Shown piece after piece: positions 31,754 to 40,311 of a DNA stretch of 45,313 nt. The stretch spans positions 1-45,313 of the forward strand of contig JAHFGL010000017.1 in assembly GCA_023247445.1 (NCBI GenBank), in the 5' to 3' direction. The first letter of the stretch is position 1. The number at the start of each line of letters is the position of its first letter. The position numbers and the translations under genes are program-made. The notes below the pieces were generated by a model. The model had not been told where the DNA came from. It did no database searches and saw nothing but the letters and a program-made list of their open reading frames with translations. The DNA is from Candidatus Omnitrophota bacterium (GTDB lineage: Bacteria > Omnitrophota > Gorgyraeia > Zapsychrales > Zapsychraceae).

Positions 31754-34351
31754 ATGAAAAGATTTGTTTTTTTTGTTTTTGTTTTTTTTCTTCTTTCCGC
31801 AAACATCGCTTATTCTGCCTCCCAGGAAAAATCTTCCAAAATTGTTTTAGATAATGGTTTGACTGTTTTGGTCACCGAAATGCCCACGAGTCCGATTGTT
31901 TCGGTTTATGCCTTGGTTAAAGCCGGATCAGCGACAGAGGGGAAGTATCTCGGAGCCGGCTTATCGCATTTTCTTGAGCACATGCTTTTTAAAGGAACTG
32001 AAGATCGCGCGGTTGGCGAAATTGCGGCGAAGGTTCAGGCGGTTGGGGGGAGTGTTAATGCCTCAACCAGTAAGGATTATACGATTTATACGATTTCTAT
32101 TCCCTCGGAATCATTTGATGTCGCGCTAAATATTTTATCGGATATGCTTATCCATTCCACACTTGATGCCAAAGAAATGGAGAAAGAGCGTAAGGTTATT
32201 TTAGGCGAGATGCACCTACATAATGATAATCCCGACCGTCGTTTAAATGATATGGTCTATGCCAATGCTTATCTGCGACATCCGTATCGCCATCCTGTCA
32301 TTGGTTATGAATCTGTGTTTAAGGAAGTTACGCGCGATGATCTTGCCGATTATTATCATTCATTTTATATCCCTAATAATACAGTGCTTTCAATTGCAGG
32401 AAATGTTAAAACGGATGAAATTTTGTCAAAGATCAAAGAAGCATTTAAAGATTTTAAACGTAGTCATGATGTCTTGCGAAATTTACCGCTTGAACCAACG
32501 CAGATAACGCCGCGCCGATACGAGGAAGAATATCCCACGGATTTGACACGATTATCGATAACCTTCGGTAGCGTCAGTTTGCTTGATCCTGATTTATTTG
32601 CCCTTGATGTTTTGGCTAAAATCTTGGGTGATGGAAATAGCTCGCGATTTTATCTGGATATTTATCAAAAGAAAAAACTTGTCTACGACATTTCAGTTTC
32701 TAACTACACCCCCATGGATCGTGGGCAATTTGGTATTGATGCTGTTTTAGAAGAAAAGAATGTCGATGAAACAATTAAGGCGGTCACGAGTCTAATCGAA
32801 GATGTTACGAAAAATGGCGTTCGTAAAGTTGAACTAGAAAAGGCGAAGAAACAAGTATTAAGCGAATATATCTTTAGTCGACAAACTTCTTCGCAAATTG
32901 CCTACTCACAGGCGGTTGATGAGGCGTTTGCCGGTGATTATGAATTTGCTTTAAAATATATTGAAGGGATTAGTGGTGTTACCAGCGATGCTATAAAGGC
33001 GGTTGCGCGCAAATATTTATTACCCTCGGCTATGACAGTCGTTGTCCTTAAACCAAAAGCTGCGCAGGCACAGCAAGAGGTTAAAGATAAATCGATAAGC
33101 GCGGGAGAGATTCAAAAATTTACGCTCGATAATGGACTTATCATTTTGCTTCGTGAAGACCATTCTGTTCCGATTGTTTCTTTTCGTGTCATGGCGCAGG
33201 GAGGAACTCGTCAGGAACCAATTGAATTAAATGGTTTGTCGAAAATTACAGCGGCCATGTGGCTCAAAGGAACAAAATCATATTCCGCGACAAAAATCGC
33301 CGAGATTTCAGAATCCCTGGGGATGGATATTGACAGTTATTCAGGAAAAAATAGTTTGGGTTTAAGTTTAAGTGCATTAACGCAGGATTTCGATGCGGCA
33401 ATTAATTTGTTTGAGGAGCTAATTAAAAATCCAACTTTTTTGGCCAAAGAGATTCCACAGGTTAAAGATACAATTAAGGCCGTCATTCGACAAAAACAAG
33501 ATGACATTAGTAGTTATACCAGCCACGCGTTACGTGAACTTTTATTTACTACTGATCCGCTACGTTTAGATGATGAGGGAACGATGGAGTCGGTAGAGAG
33601 AATTACTCAAAATGATATAAAGAATTATTATCAACAATTTTTGACGCCATCCAACATGGTTTTGACTGTCTTTGGAGATATTGACTCAGATAAAGTTTTA
33701 GATTTTCTAAAGAAGAAATTTGGAAGTATTAAAGCGCCAAAAGTAAATTTAAAAAATTATCAAGAGACACCCATTGATACGTTTCGTGAGAAAGTCATGT
33801 TTATGGATAAAGAGCAGGCAATGGTTATGCTTGGGTTTCACGGTGTGCGTATAGAAGATAATGACCGGTATGGCTTGGATATTTTATCCTCGGTTCTGGG
33901 TTCTTCCTTCGCGGGACGATTATTTAACGGTGTCCGTGAAAAATTAGGGCAAGCGTATACGATGGGCGGCGATTCTTTGCCGGGAATTGATACCGGCCTT
34001 ATTTATTTTTATGTGCTGACAACGGATGAGAATGTTAACTCGGTTAAAGATATTTTGACCCGTGAGATTAAAAAACTTCAAACCGAAATGATATCCGATC
34101 AAGAATTGCGCGATATGAAAGAGTATTTGAAGGGCAATTTTAAGGCGGAGCGACAAACACAAGCAAGCTTGAGCTTTATTAGTGGGTTAGATGAACTTTA
34201 TGGCTTGGGCTCCTTAAATTATATTAGCTATGACAAGAATATTGATGGAGTAACTAAAGAAGACATTAAACGTTTGGCCAATAAATATTTGCCACTTGAT
34301 AAAGCAGCGATCGTTGTCACACGGCCTTTACAACATTTGCCTCAAAAGTAG
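31754..34351 (+). CDS. M16 family zinc metalloprotease, two-domain
   Basis: An 865-residue secreted protein with signal peptide (1-23). The first M16 half has the inverted zinc motif H72-F-L-E75-H76 and the third ligand E152 at the usual distance. The second half (from about residue 455, KFTLDNGLIILLRED) has no HxxEH and serves as the non-catalytic lobe, with RLFNGVREKLGQAYTMGG near the substrate groove. This is the pitrilysin-type layout fused in one chain. It probably degrades peptides in the periplasm. The gene is preceded by a small hypothetical gene and followed by a 104-base gap. Confidence 0.9.
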   Translation: MKRFVFFVFVFFLLSANIAYSASQEKSSKIVLDNGLTVLVTEMPTSPIVSVYALVKAGSATEGKYLGAGLSHFLEHMLFKGTEDRAVGEIAAKVQAVGGSVNASTSKDYTIYTISIPSESFDVALNILSDMLIHSTLDAKEMEKERKVILGEMHLHNDNPDRRLNDMVYANAYLRHPYRHPVIGYESVFKEVTRDDLADYYHSFYIPNNTVLSIAGNVKTDEILSKIKEAFKDFKRSHDVLRNLPLEPTQITPRRYEEEYPTDLTRLSITFGSVSLLDPDLFALDVLAKILGDGNSSRFYLDIYQKKKLVYDISVSNYTPMDRGQFGIDAVLEEKNVDETIKAVTSLIEDVTKNGVRKVELEKAKKQVLSEYIFSRQTSSQIAYSQAVDEAFAGDYEFALKYIEGISGVTSDAIKAVARKYLLPSAMTVVVLKPKAAQAQQEVKDKSISAGEIQKFTLDNGLIILLREDHSVPIVSFRVMAQGGTRQEPIELNGLSKITAAMWLKGTKSYSATKIAEISESLGMDIDSYSGKNSLGLSLSALTQDFDAAINLFEELIKNPTFLAKEIPQVKDTIKAVIRQKQDDISSYTSHALRELLFTTDPLRLDDEGTMESVERITQNDIKNYYQQFLTPSNMVLTVFGDIDSDKVLDFLKKKFGSIKAPKVNLKNYQETPIDTFREKVMFMDKEQAMVMLGFHGVRIEDNDRYGLDILSSVLGSSFAGRLFNGVREKLGQAYTMGGDSLPGIDTGLIYFYVLTTDENVNSVKDILTREIKKLQTEMISDQELRDMKEYLKGNFKAERQTQASLSFISGLDELYGLGSLNYISYDKNIDGVTKEDIKRLANKYLPLDKAAIVVTRPLQHLPQK

Positions 34352-34418
34352 GCGCGATACTAACGCTTTAGGGAAATTATTATTTACAAGGCATGAAAAC
34401 GATGTTAGATTAAACCTG

Positions 34419-34435
34419 TTTTTACGTCGTAAAAA
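34419..34435. other. Short palindrome before the secretion ATPase gene
   Basis: TTTTTAC-GTC-GTAAAAA forms a 7-bp stem about 20 bases upstream of the ATG at 34456. It may be an operator or part of a weak terminator for the protease gene. Confidence 0.3.
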
Positions 34436-34455
34436 GTCATTTTAAAGTTATCCTT

Positions 34456-35811
34456 ATGATCGATCGTCTTCTAAGCATAGAATTAGAATTTCGTTTAGTT
34501 GAGCAACTCATCGGCAAGATGACCTTACTCCAAACGCAAGCAGAGCGAGAGGAACTGGTTGTCGAAGCGCTCACAGAGATTTTTAGCAAAGATGGATTTC
34601 CGCAGATAAAAGAAATTCTAGCTGACCCCAAAAACAAAGTTAAATTTATTAAAACATTTCTTTCGTATGGGATTGCGACTGATCTTTTATGTGATTTTAA
34701 TGTTGAAGACCTTGTTATTAACAATCTTAAACCCATGTATATTCACCATAGTCAGCGTGGGTTTGTTGCTACCGATGTTCAATTTGCTAATCACAAGGAA
34801 TTAGATCTTTTTATTAAGAAATTGATGCTGTTTGCCGGTAAGACGAAGTTGGGAAAGATCATGAATCTCGAATTGCCTAACTTAGAGGGGCGTGTTAATA
34901 TCGCGTTCTCACCTTTTGGTCCGCAGATAACCATTACCAAAGCTAAAATTTCTCCACTGAGTATTATTGAACTCATTCGTGCGGGCAGTTTAACCTATGA
35001 GGTGGCGGCGCAACTTTGGTTATATTTGGAAGGGTTATCGATCCGCCCCGCCAATATTATGATTGCCGGTGGACCCGGTGTTGGGAAAACAACTCTTCTT
35101 AATGCGCTACTAGCTTTTATTCCAGAATCAGATCGTATCGTCGTTATTGAAGACACGCTTGAATTAAATACATTTTTAGAAGAAAGTTGTTCACGATTAG
35201 AAAGCGATGAAGACATTACGCTAGCGGATTTGGTAAAAAATAGTTTACGTATGCGGCCAGAGCGGATTATCGTTGGCGAAGTTAGAGGGGAAGAGGCCCG
35301 TGACATGGTGACGGCCTGTAATATTGGAAAATATTGTATTGGAACAATTCATGCGCTTACTTCGAGGGAAGCGATTATTCGTCTACAAAATGAACCGATG
35401 AATATCCCGGAGATGTTGGTTAATCTTATTGATGTTTTTGTTGTTCTAAAGCGATATCATGTGCGTGATCGAATTTTTCGTGTTGTTGATGAGGTCAGTG
35501 AAACCAGCGGGATGGAACAAATTAAAATTTTACTATCTCACGTTTATAAGTATAATTACGAGTTGCACAAGTTACGCCAAGTTAATCCGAGTACTGTTTA
35601 TCGGGATCGTTTGGCCCAACAAGCCGGGATAACACCAAAAGAGGTTATGCAAGAGCATCTTTTGCGGGCATTTTTATTAGAACAGTTAGATAAAAGAAAT
35701 TTAGTAACAATGAAGGAAGTAACATCATTTTGTCATGCGTATAATAAAAATCCTGAAGCAGCTATTTCCGGCTTAGGGTTTAATCGTAATGAGTTGTTAG
35801 GGAAGAAATAA
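34456..35811 (+). CDS. CpaF/TadA-type secretion ATPase
   Basis: A 451-residue protein of the type II/IV secretion ATPase superfamily. Walker A GGPGVGKT (205-212), Asp box IVVIEDTLEL, Walker B RPERIIVGEVRGEEA and His box CIGTIHALTSREAI are all present and resemble CpaF. An extension of about 100 residues after the core (from VDEVSETSGM) is helical. CpaF powers Tad pilus assembly, but no other tad/cpa gene is in the window, so this one is an orphan locally. The start of the tRNA-Arg leader repeat follows within 10 bases of the stop. Confidence 0.85.
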   Translation: MIDRLLSIELEFRLVEQLIGKMTLLQTQAEREELVVEALTEIFSKDGFPQIKEILADPKNKVKFIKTFLSYGIATDLLCDFNVEDLVINNLKPMYIHHSQRGFVATDVQFANHKELDLFIKKLMLFAGKTKLGKIMNLELPNLEGRVNIAFSPFGPQITITKAKISPLSIIELIRAGSLTYEVAAQLWLYLEGLSIRPANIMIAGGPGVGKTTLLNALLAFIPESDRIVVIEDTLELNTFLEESCSRLESDEDITLADLVKNSLRMRPERIIVGEVRGEEARDMVTACNIGKYCIGTIHALTSREAIIRLQNEPMNIPEMLVNLIDVFVVLKRYHVRDRIFRVVDEVSETSGMEQIKILLSHVYKYNYELHKLRQVNPSTVYRDRLAQQAGITPKEVMQEHLLRAFLLEQLDKRNLVTMKEVTSFCHAYNKNPEAAISGLGFNRNELLGKK

Positions 35812-35816
35812 AATCT

Positions 35817-35898
35817 TTGTAATTTGCGCTCGCCCTTTTGCTGTTGGCAAAAGGGCTGGCACAAATTTTCTAAATAATATTATTGTAATTTGCGCTCG
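35817..35898 (+). promoter_or_regulatory. Mimic/anti hairpin leader of tRNA-Arg(ACG)
   Basis: TTGTAATTTGCGCTCG occurs at 35817-35832 and again at 35883-35898, where it contains the tRNA start. After the first copy comes a 9-bp hairpin, CCCTTTTGC (35833-35841) with GCAAAAGGG (35847-35855), then GCACAAATT (35859-35867). That last piece pairs with AATTTGCGC of either copy with one mismatch. The plan equals the two serine leaders although the sequence is wholly different. Confidence 0.6.
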
Positions 35899-35965
35899 TA
35901 GCTTAACTGGATAGAGCATCAGCCTACGGAGCTGAGGGTTGCAGGTTCGATTCCTGCCGAGCGCG
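35892..35965 (+). tRNA. tRNA-Arg(ACG)
   Basis: A 74-base tRNA. Acceptor GCGCTCG/CGAGCGC with discriminator G. Anticodon stem-loop TCAGC-CTACGGA-GCTGA gives ACG. T-arm GCAGG-TTCGATT-CCTGC. Its A34 is the usual target of TadA, whose gene lies 1.2 kb downstream. Confidence 0.95.
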
Positions 35966-35985
35966 TTATACCCTTCAAGCGAGCT

Positions 35986-37140
35986 ATGTCTCAGAAAAGA
36001 ATTTTTCTTCAGCAACTTACTCCCAGTTTTTTCAATCAATCCAAAGATATTTTTTATACTTTATGTGAACAGGCGGCCGACGGCATTTTTGTTGTCGATC
36101 TTGATGGTGTTATTCGTTATGCCAATAAATCGGTTAAAGATATTGCTGGATTTACCGCTTCAGAATATTTTGGAAAACACTTTGAACAGTTTGTTGATAA
36201 GAAATCTCTGGAACAGGCGGTTAATTCTTTTAATAAGGTTAGAAGCGGAGTTTCTGTTATTCGTGATGAGCTAAGTGTTGTCGATAAAAAGGGTCAATCT
36301 GTTCCTGTTGAGTTTACAGCCTCACCAATTTATCAAAATGGAAAGATTGTTTTTATCCATTCCATTGTCCGAAATATAAGCCAAAAGAAACAGCTTGAGG
36401 ATTTAACTCGCGGAGCCGAAAAGTTAAAGACGGTTCAACATTTTATTTCTGGGACGACAAAAGAGATTCAACACCCCTTAAACGCTGTGCTAAATCATTT
36501 GGATTATTTGTTAGAGCAATATTCGAAAAAAGATTTTGAATATATTGGTTATAAAGAGTTTACCAGTATTATCCGTGCTTTAGAAAAAATGCGAGATCAG
36601 ATCAAAAAATGTTTTGAAACAACGGAGAAATTGGTCATCATCAGCAAAAGAAAGATTGGCATTAAAGATAATCATTGCGATGCCAATGGCATTATTAAAG
36701 AAGTCGTTGATATATTTGAACATGAATTTAAAGCATCGAATATTAAATTGAAGTTAAGGCTTTCTCCCCGATTGCCGCTGATTGCTATCGGAACGTTAGA
36801 ATTAAATCAGGTGATTGTGAATGTTTTAAATAATGCTATTCAAGCCATTGCCCACGATGGCGTTATTGAGATTAAAACAACTTATGACCCATCGGCGCAA
36901 AATATCATAGTTGAATGTCATGATACAGGCATGGGAATTTCTAAAGAAGCCCTCAAACATGTCTTTGAACCATTTTTTACAACCAAACAAGATGAGGAAG
37001 CTCAAAATCTAGGGTTAGGGCTTTCAATTGTATATTCGATTCTGAAAGCTTCTCAGGGTAATATTTCGATACGAAGTAATTTGCGACAAGGAACAACGGT
37101 TGTCATTACGCTGCCGATTTATAAAAATCACAAGAAATAA
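35986..37140 (+). CDS. PAS-domain histidine-kinase-like protein with altered H-box
   Basis: A 384-residue cytoplasmic protein. The PAS domain (about 24-133) starts EQAADGIFVVDLDGVIRYAN. A dimerisation region follows with TTKEIQHPLNAVLNHLDYLL. The HATPase domain has LNQVIVNVLNNAIQAI, HDTGMGISKEALKHVFEPFFTTK and GLGLSIVYSI, all normal. In the H-box the usual HEIRNPL reads K159-E-I-Q-H163-P-L, so the phosphoacceptor His is Lys and a His occurs four residues later. It may not autophosphorylate in the standard way. No response regulator is adjacent. It starts 20 bases after tRNA-Arg. Confidence 0.8.
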   Translation: MSQKRIFLQQLTPSFFNQSKDIFYTLCEQAADGIFVVDLDGVIRYANKSVKDIAGFTASEYFGKHFEQFVDKKSLEQAVNSFNKVRSGVSVIRDELSVVDKKGQSVPVEFTASPIYQNGKIVFIHSIVRNISQKKQLEDLTRGAEKLKTVQHFISGTTKEIQHPLNAVLNHLDYLLEQYSKKDFEYIGYKEFTSIIRALEKMRDQIKKCFETTEKLVIISKRKIGIKDNHCDANGIIKEVVDIFEHEFKASNIKLKLRLSPRLPLIAIGTLELNQVIVNVLNNAIQAIAHDGVIEIKTTYDPSAQNIIVECHDTGMGISKEALKHVFEPFFTTKQDEEAQNLGLGLSIVYSILKASQGNISIRSNLRQGTTVVITLPIYKNHKK

Positions 37141-37155
37141 AACATTAGTTTTTTT

Positions 37156-37641
37156 ATGATGAAAGAACCTTTCCTTGATCAGTTTTTTATGCAAGAGGCG
37201 TTAAAGCAAGCTCAAGCAGCCTTTGAGGAAGACGAAGTCCCTGTGGGGGCAATTATTACTTTTGAAAATAAAATTATTGCTAAAGCCTATAATCAAGTTG
37301 AGACATTAAAGGATCCAACCGCGCATGCCGAGATGATTGCGATCACTCAGGCGGCCAATTCACTTTCGTCAAAATGGTTAAGCAATTGTTCATTGTATGT
37401 AACAATCGAGCCTTGCAGTATGTGTGCAGGGGCACTGGTCCTATCGCGCATAAAGCGGATTTTCTTTGGCGCGGCTGATCCTAAAACTGGAGCGTGTGGA
37501 TCAATCAACAATATCGCTTGCCACGATCAACTAAATCATAAGATTGAACTTCATCAGGGGCTTTTAGCTGATGACTGTAGCCATTTGATGAGTAGTTTTT
37601 TTAAACAAAAAAGAAAAACATCGTATCGCAATCGACTTTAA
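37156..37641 (+). CDS. tadA: tRNA adenosine(34) deaminase
   Basis: A 161-residue cytidine-deaminase-fold enzyme. Zinc and proton-shuttle motifs are HAE (57-59, in PTAHAEMIAI) and PCSMC (86-90). VPVGAIITFENKIIAKAYN and GAADPKTGACGSI are typical of TadA. It converts A34 of tRNA-Arg(ACG) to inosine, and that tRNA is encoded 1.2 kb upstream. The C-terminus ends in basic residues (KQKRKTSYRNRL). Either of two adjacent ATG codons may be the start. Confidence 0.93.
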   Translation: MMKEPFLDQFFMQEALKQAQAAFEEDEVPVGAIITFENKIIAKAYNQVETLKDPTAHAEMIAITQAANSLSSKWLSNCSLYVTIEPCSMCAGALVLSRIKRIFFGAADPKTGACGSINNIACHDQLNHKIELHQGLLADDCSHLMSSFFKQKRKTSYRNRL

Positions 37642-37714
37642 AAAGTTCTTGATTAAATCGTCTCAGTGAATTAGTTTATATGAACTTTGCTTTCTAAATT
37701 TTGTTCGTTTTTGT

Positions 37715-37801
37715 GGAGAGGTGGCAGAGTGGTCGATTGCAACTGCCTGCTAAGCAGTTGACCTGGCAACGGGTCCTCGGGTTCAAATCCCGACCTCTCC
37801 G
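37715..37801 (+). tRNA. tRNA-Ser(GCT)
   Basis: An 87-base class II tRNA. Acceptor GGAGAGG/CCTCTCC with discriminator G. Anticodon stem-loop AACTGC-CTGCTAA-GCAGTT gives GCT. T-arm CGGG-TTCAAAT-CCCG. It lacks the mimic/anti leader of the other tRNAs but keeps TCTAAAT at 37693-37699. Confidence 0.95.
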
Positions 37802-37947
37802 CCATTTTGGCTTTGCCAAAATGGCGAGACTCGCCAACCACTTAAAATTTTTAAAGGTTGGCGGTCCGTCAGGTTTTGTTAGATTCAAAGTGCTCAGCCA
37901 ATTCTTTCTACTCGGAAGTCCTTTGAGCTCAACAAGCTCAAAGGACT
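37800..37947 (+). repeat. Palindromes abutting the tRNA-Ser(GCT) 3' end
   Basis: CGCCATTTTGGC (37800-37811), which includes the last two tRNA bases, pairs with 37815-37826. CGCCAACC (37832-37839) pairs with GGTTGGCG (37856-37863). AGTCCTTTGAGCT (37917-37929) pairs with 37935-37947 and contains the 27-base repeat shared with 31151-31177. Confidence 0.75.
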
Positions 37948-37985
37948 CCGTTAGTTTCTCGGACTCCGTCAGCAAGTATCGACTA

Positions 37986-39698
37986 ATGAATAAAAAATTC
38001 CCCACAATAATAATTCTTAGTCTGTTGTCGTTAACTTTTCATTCTTATGTTTTTGCTCAAAACCTTCCTCCGGGTACCGAGCCTGGCGCTCAGGCTGAAC
38101 GTTTTAAAGCAAAAGCCATGCGTCAGCAAAAACGTTTTGAAAAGAAAATCAAACCTTCTCCAATAGAAATTCAGCCCGCAGAAACAAAACCAACACCAAA
38201 AGGTCCAACGTTTGAACTTAAAGAAATAATTATTGCTGGCAACACGGCTTTTAATTTAAAAACTCTTCGACCCATTTACGAATTTTTTCTTAATAAAACT
38301 GTTTCCTTTGAAGACCTCAACACGATCGCAAAGAAAATAGAGGAACAATATAAAAGAAAAGGATATCTTACAACGAAAGTTTATATCCCCAAACAAGATA
38401 TCATTGATGGCAAAGTAATGATTCAAGTAGATGAGGGGAAGATGGGCAAGCTTCATATTGAAGGCAATAAATATTTTTCAACCGCTTTTATTGAAAAATA
38501 TTTTCATGCTAAAAATAATGAAATCTTTAATGTCAAAAAACTTCAACGCGATATTTTGCGACTTAATAAAAATCAAGACCTTGAAGTCAAGACAGTTATT
38601 GAACGTGGCCAAGAACCACAGACATCGGACATCACATTAAAAGTTGCGGACAAGTTTCCTTGGCATCGAGGAATTGGTTTTGATAATCAAGGCACGCGTT
38701 TAACGGGGAAATATCGTTCCAGCGCTTATTTGCGTAGCTCTAATGCCACTGGCCGCGGTGACACGGTGTTTCTTAGTTCGATTTTTAGCTCGCTTACTTC
38801 TGGACAATCCTTTAATTATGCCGCGCCTATTGGAACGTATGGAACAAAATTTGCTTTTGATGTAATTTATTTTAATATGAAAATCGGTAAAGAATTTAAG
38901 CCGTTAGATATTACGGGTAACACTCAAATTTATACGCCGCATATGTTATGGGAGCTCGCCCTTACCGAAAACTTTACGGCCAATGCTGATGCTGGAATTG
39001 ATATTAAATCGATTACAAAGCATACCAGTGGAGAGCGTAGTTCCGATGATCAATTGCGGATCCCATTTTTTGGATTTCAGTTTACAAAAACTGATCCCTA
39101 TGGCCAAACATCGCTTTCACCTAAATTTAGTTTCAGTACAGCTAATTTCTTAGGCGCATCGAGTTTAAATCATCCTTCGGCTAGCCGCAGCGATACAGGC
39201 GGTTTCTTTTTTAAATATGAACAGGATTTTAATCGCATGCAGCGCATGCCTTTAGATAGTTATTTATCGATTCGTTCTCAGCTTCAGTTAGCCTCGCACA
39301 CGTTGCCGTCATCGGAACAATTTCAACTCGGTGGTGCTAATTCCATACGCGGATATCCAGAAGGAGATTATCTGGCGGATCAAGGAGGAAGTTTAAATCT
39401 TGATTGGATTATGCCGATGTATTTTATTCCAAAAAGTTGGCATATGAAGGGCTCGGATACTGATCTTCGTCATCAAATCGAACCGGTATTATTTGCGGAT
39501 GTAGGCGGTGGAGATTTACGAAAAGTTTTGCCTGGTGAATCAAACCATAAATTTTTAGCGGGAGTTGGGGGCGGATTAAGATTCCATTTTAACGATTATT
39601 TTTACCTTCGCCTTGATTGGGCAAGACGCGTTGCTGATCGTACCATTTCTGGAAGCGGACCCTCAAATTTCTATGTTACTTTTCAGATGCAATTGTAA
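37986..39698 (+). CDS. Two-partner secretion transporter (TpsB/ShlB/FhaC family)
   Basis: Starting at MNKKFPTII (ATG 37986), about 570 residues. The open frame continues upstream through tRNA-Ser, but that is non-coding. Signal peptide 1-24 (SYVFAQ). A Pro-rich linker with QKRFEKKIKPSP follows, then two POTRA domains (about 65-140 and 140-215). The 16-strand barrel carries the loop-6 motif SIRGY in GANSIRGYPEGDYLADQGG and ends FYVTFQMQL. It exports the large TpsA protein encoded 1.1 kb downstream. The two are separated by a nucleotidyltransferase/HEPN module with its own promoter. Confidence 0.9.
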   Translation: MNKKFPTIIILSLLSLTFHSYVFAQNLPPGTEPGAQAERFKAKAMRQQKRFEKKIKPSPIEIQPAETKPTPKGPTFELKEIIIAGNTAFNLKTLRPIYEFFLNKTVSFEDLNTIAKKIEEQYKRKGYLTTKVYIPKQDIIDGKVMIQVDEGKMGKLHIEGNKYFSTAFIEKYFHAKNNEIFNVKKLQRDILRLNKNQDLEVKTVIERGQEPQTSDITLKVADKFPWHRGIGFDNQGTRLTGKYRSSAYLRSSNATGRGDTVFLSSIFSSLTSGQSFNYAAPIGTYGTKFAFDVIYFNMKIGKEFKPLDITGNTQIYTPHMLWELALTENFTANADAGIDIKSITKHTSGERSSDDQLRIPFFGFQFTKTDPYGQTSLSPKFSFSTANFLGASSLNHPSASRSDTGGFFFKYEQDFNRMQRMPLDSYLSIRSQLQLASHTLPSSEQFQLGGANSIRGYPEGDYLADQGGSLNLDWIMPMYFIPKSWHMKGSDTDLRHQIEPVLFADVGGGDLRKVLPGESNHKFLAGVGGGLRFHFNDYFYLRLDWARRVADRTISGSGPSNFYVTFQMQL

Positions 39699-39707
39699 TA
39701 TTCTTTC

Positions 39708-39760
39708 TTGACAGCGTTACTGTATGACTATACAGTAACTACTGTATAGTCATACAGTAA
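39708..39760 (+). promoter_or_regulatory. Promoter buried in a 44-bp perfect palindrome (operator)
   Basis: TTGACA (39708-39713) is followed by a perfect inverted repeat with 21-bp arms (39717-39737 and 39740-39760) and a 2-base centre. Each arm itself contains ACTGTAT...ATACAGT, so four half-sites are present. A -10 candidate TACAGT (39731-39736), 17 bases after the -35, lies inside the left arm. The right arm ends at the AAGGA ribosome-binding site of the next gene. Autoregulation by that gene's helix-turn-helix domain is likely. Confidence 0.8.
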
Positions 39761-39768
39761 GGAAAATT

Positions 39769-40311
39769 ATGCTAAGTCTCCGAGCAAAACTCACCCAAAA
39801 GATATTCAATTATTTTATCCTTCAAGAAGAAAAAGAAAGCTACGTTAATGATTTGGCCAGGATTCTAGATGTTGAAAGCGGCAATCTAACCCGCAAGTTA
39901 TCAGAGCTCGAAAGAGAAGGGATTCTTAGGAGTCGTTGGCAGGGAAAGCAGCGTTATTATTCACTCAACAAAAATTTTCCGTTGCTTAAGGAATATAAGA
40001 ACATCATTTTAAAAACAGTTGGCTTTGAACAGCTTCTAAAAATTGTTCTTAAAAAAATAACTGGAATTAAGAAGGCTATTATTTTTGGATCCTATGCCCA
40101 GGATCAGATGGATTCTCATAGCGATATTGATTTATTGGTCGTCGGTGAACATGGCACGGTTGACCTTCAGAGATCGATCGCACAAGTACAAAAAGAAGTC
40201 CACAGAGATATTAATGTTGTGAGCATGTCTGTCCAGGAATATGACAAGAAAAGGAAAACAGATCCGTTTTTGAAATCTATTGGGACAAAAAAGATAATAA
40301 ATTTAATATGA
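39769..40311 (+). CDS. Winged-helix / nucleotidyltransferase fusion (MNT-type antitoxin-like)
   Basis: A 180-residue protein. Residues 1-80 form a winged helix-turn-helix (VNDLARILDVESGNLTRKLSELEREGILRSRWQGKQRYYSLN). Residues 85-180 form a minimal nucleotidyltransferase with IIFGSYAQDQMDSHSDIDLLVVG, the GS...SDxDL metal-binding motif. Such proteins pair with HEPN proteins, and in type VII toxin-antitoxin systems the nucleotidyltransferase silences the HEPN RNase by AMP transfer. The next gene is HEPN-like and overlaps by 4 bases (ATGA). The DNA-binding domain probably reads the 44-bp palindrome upstream. Confidence 0.85.
   Translation: MLSLRAKLTQKIFNYFILQEEKESYVNDLARILDVESGNLTRKLSELEREGILRSRWQGKQRYYSLNKNFPLLKEYKNIILKTVGFEQLLKIVLKKITGIKKAIIFGSYAQDQMDSHSDIDLLVVGEHGTVDLQRSIAQVQKEVHRDINVVSMSVQEYDKKRKTDPFLKSIGTKKIINLI

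Noticed and set aside
37701-37985. N-terminal extension of the TpsB frame
   Set aside because: It runs through tRNA-Ser(GCT) and palindromic repeats; the signal peptide begins at 37986.
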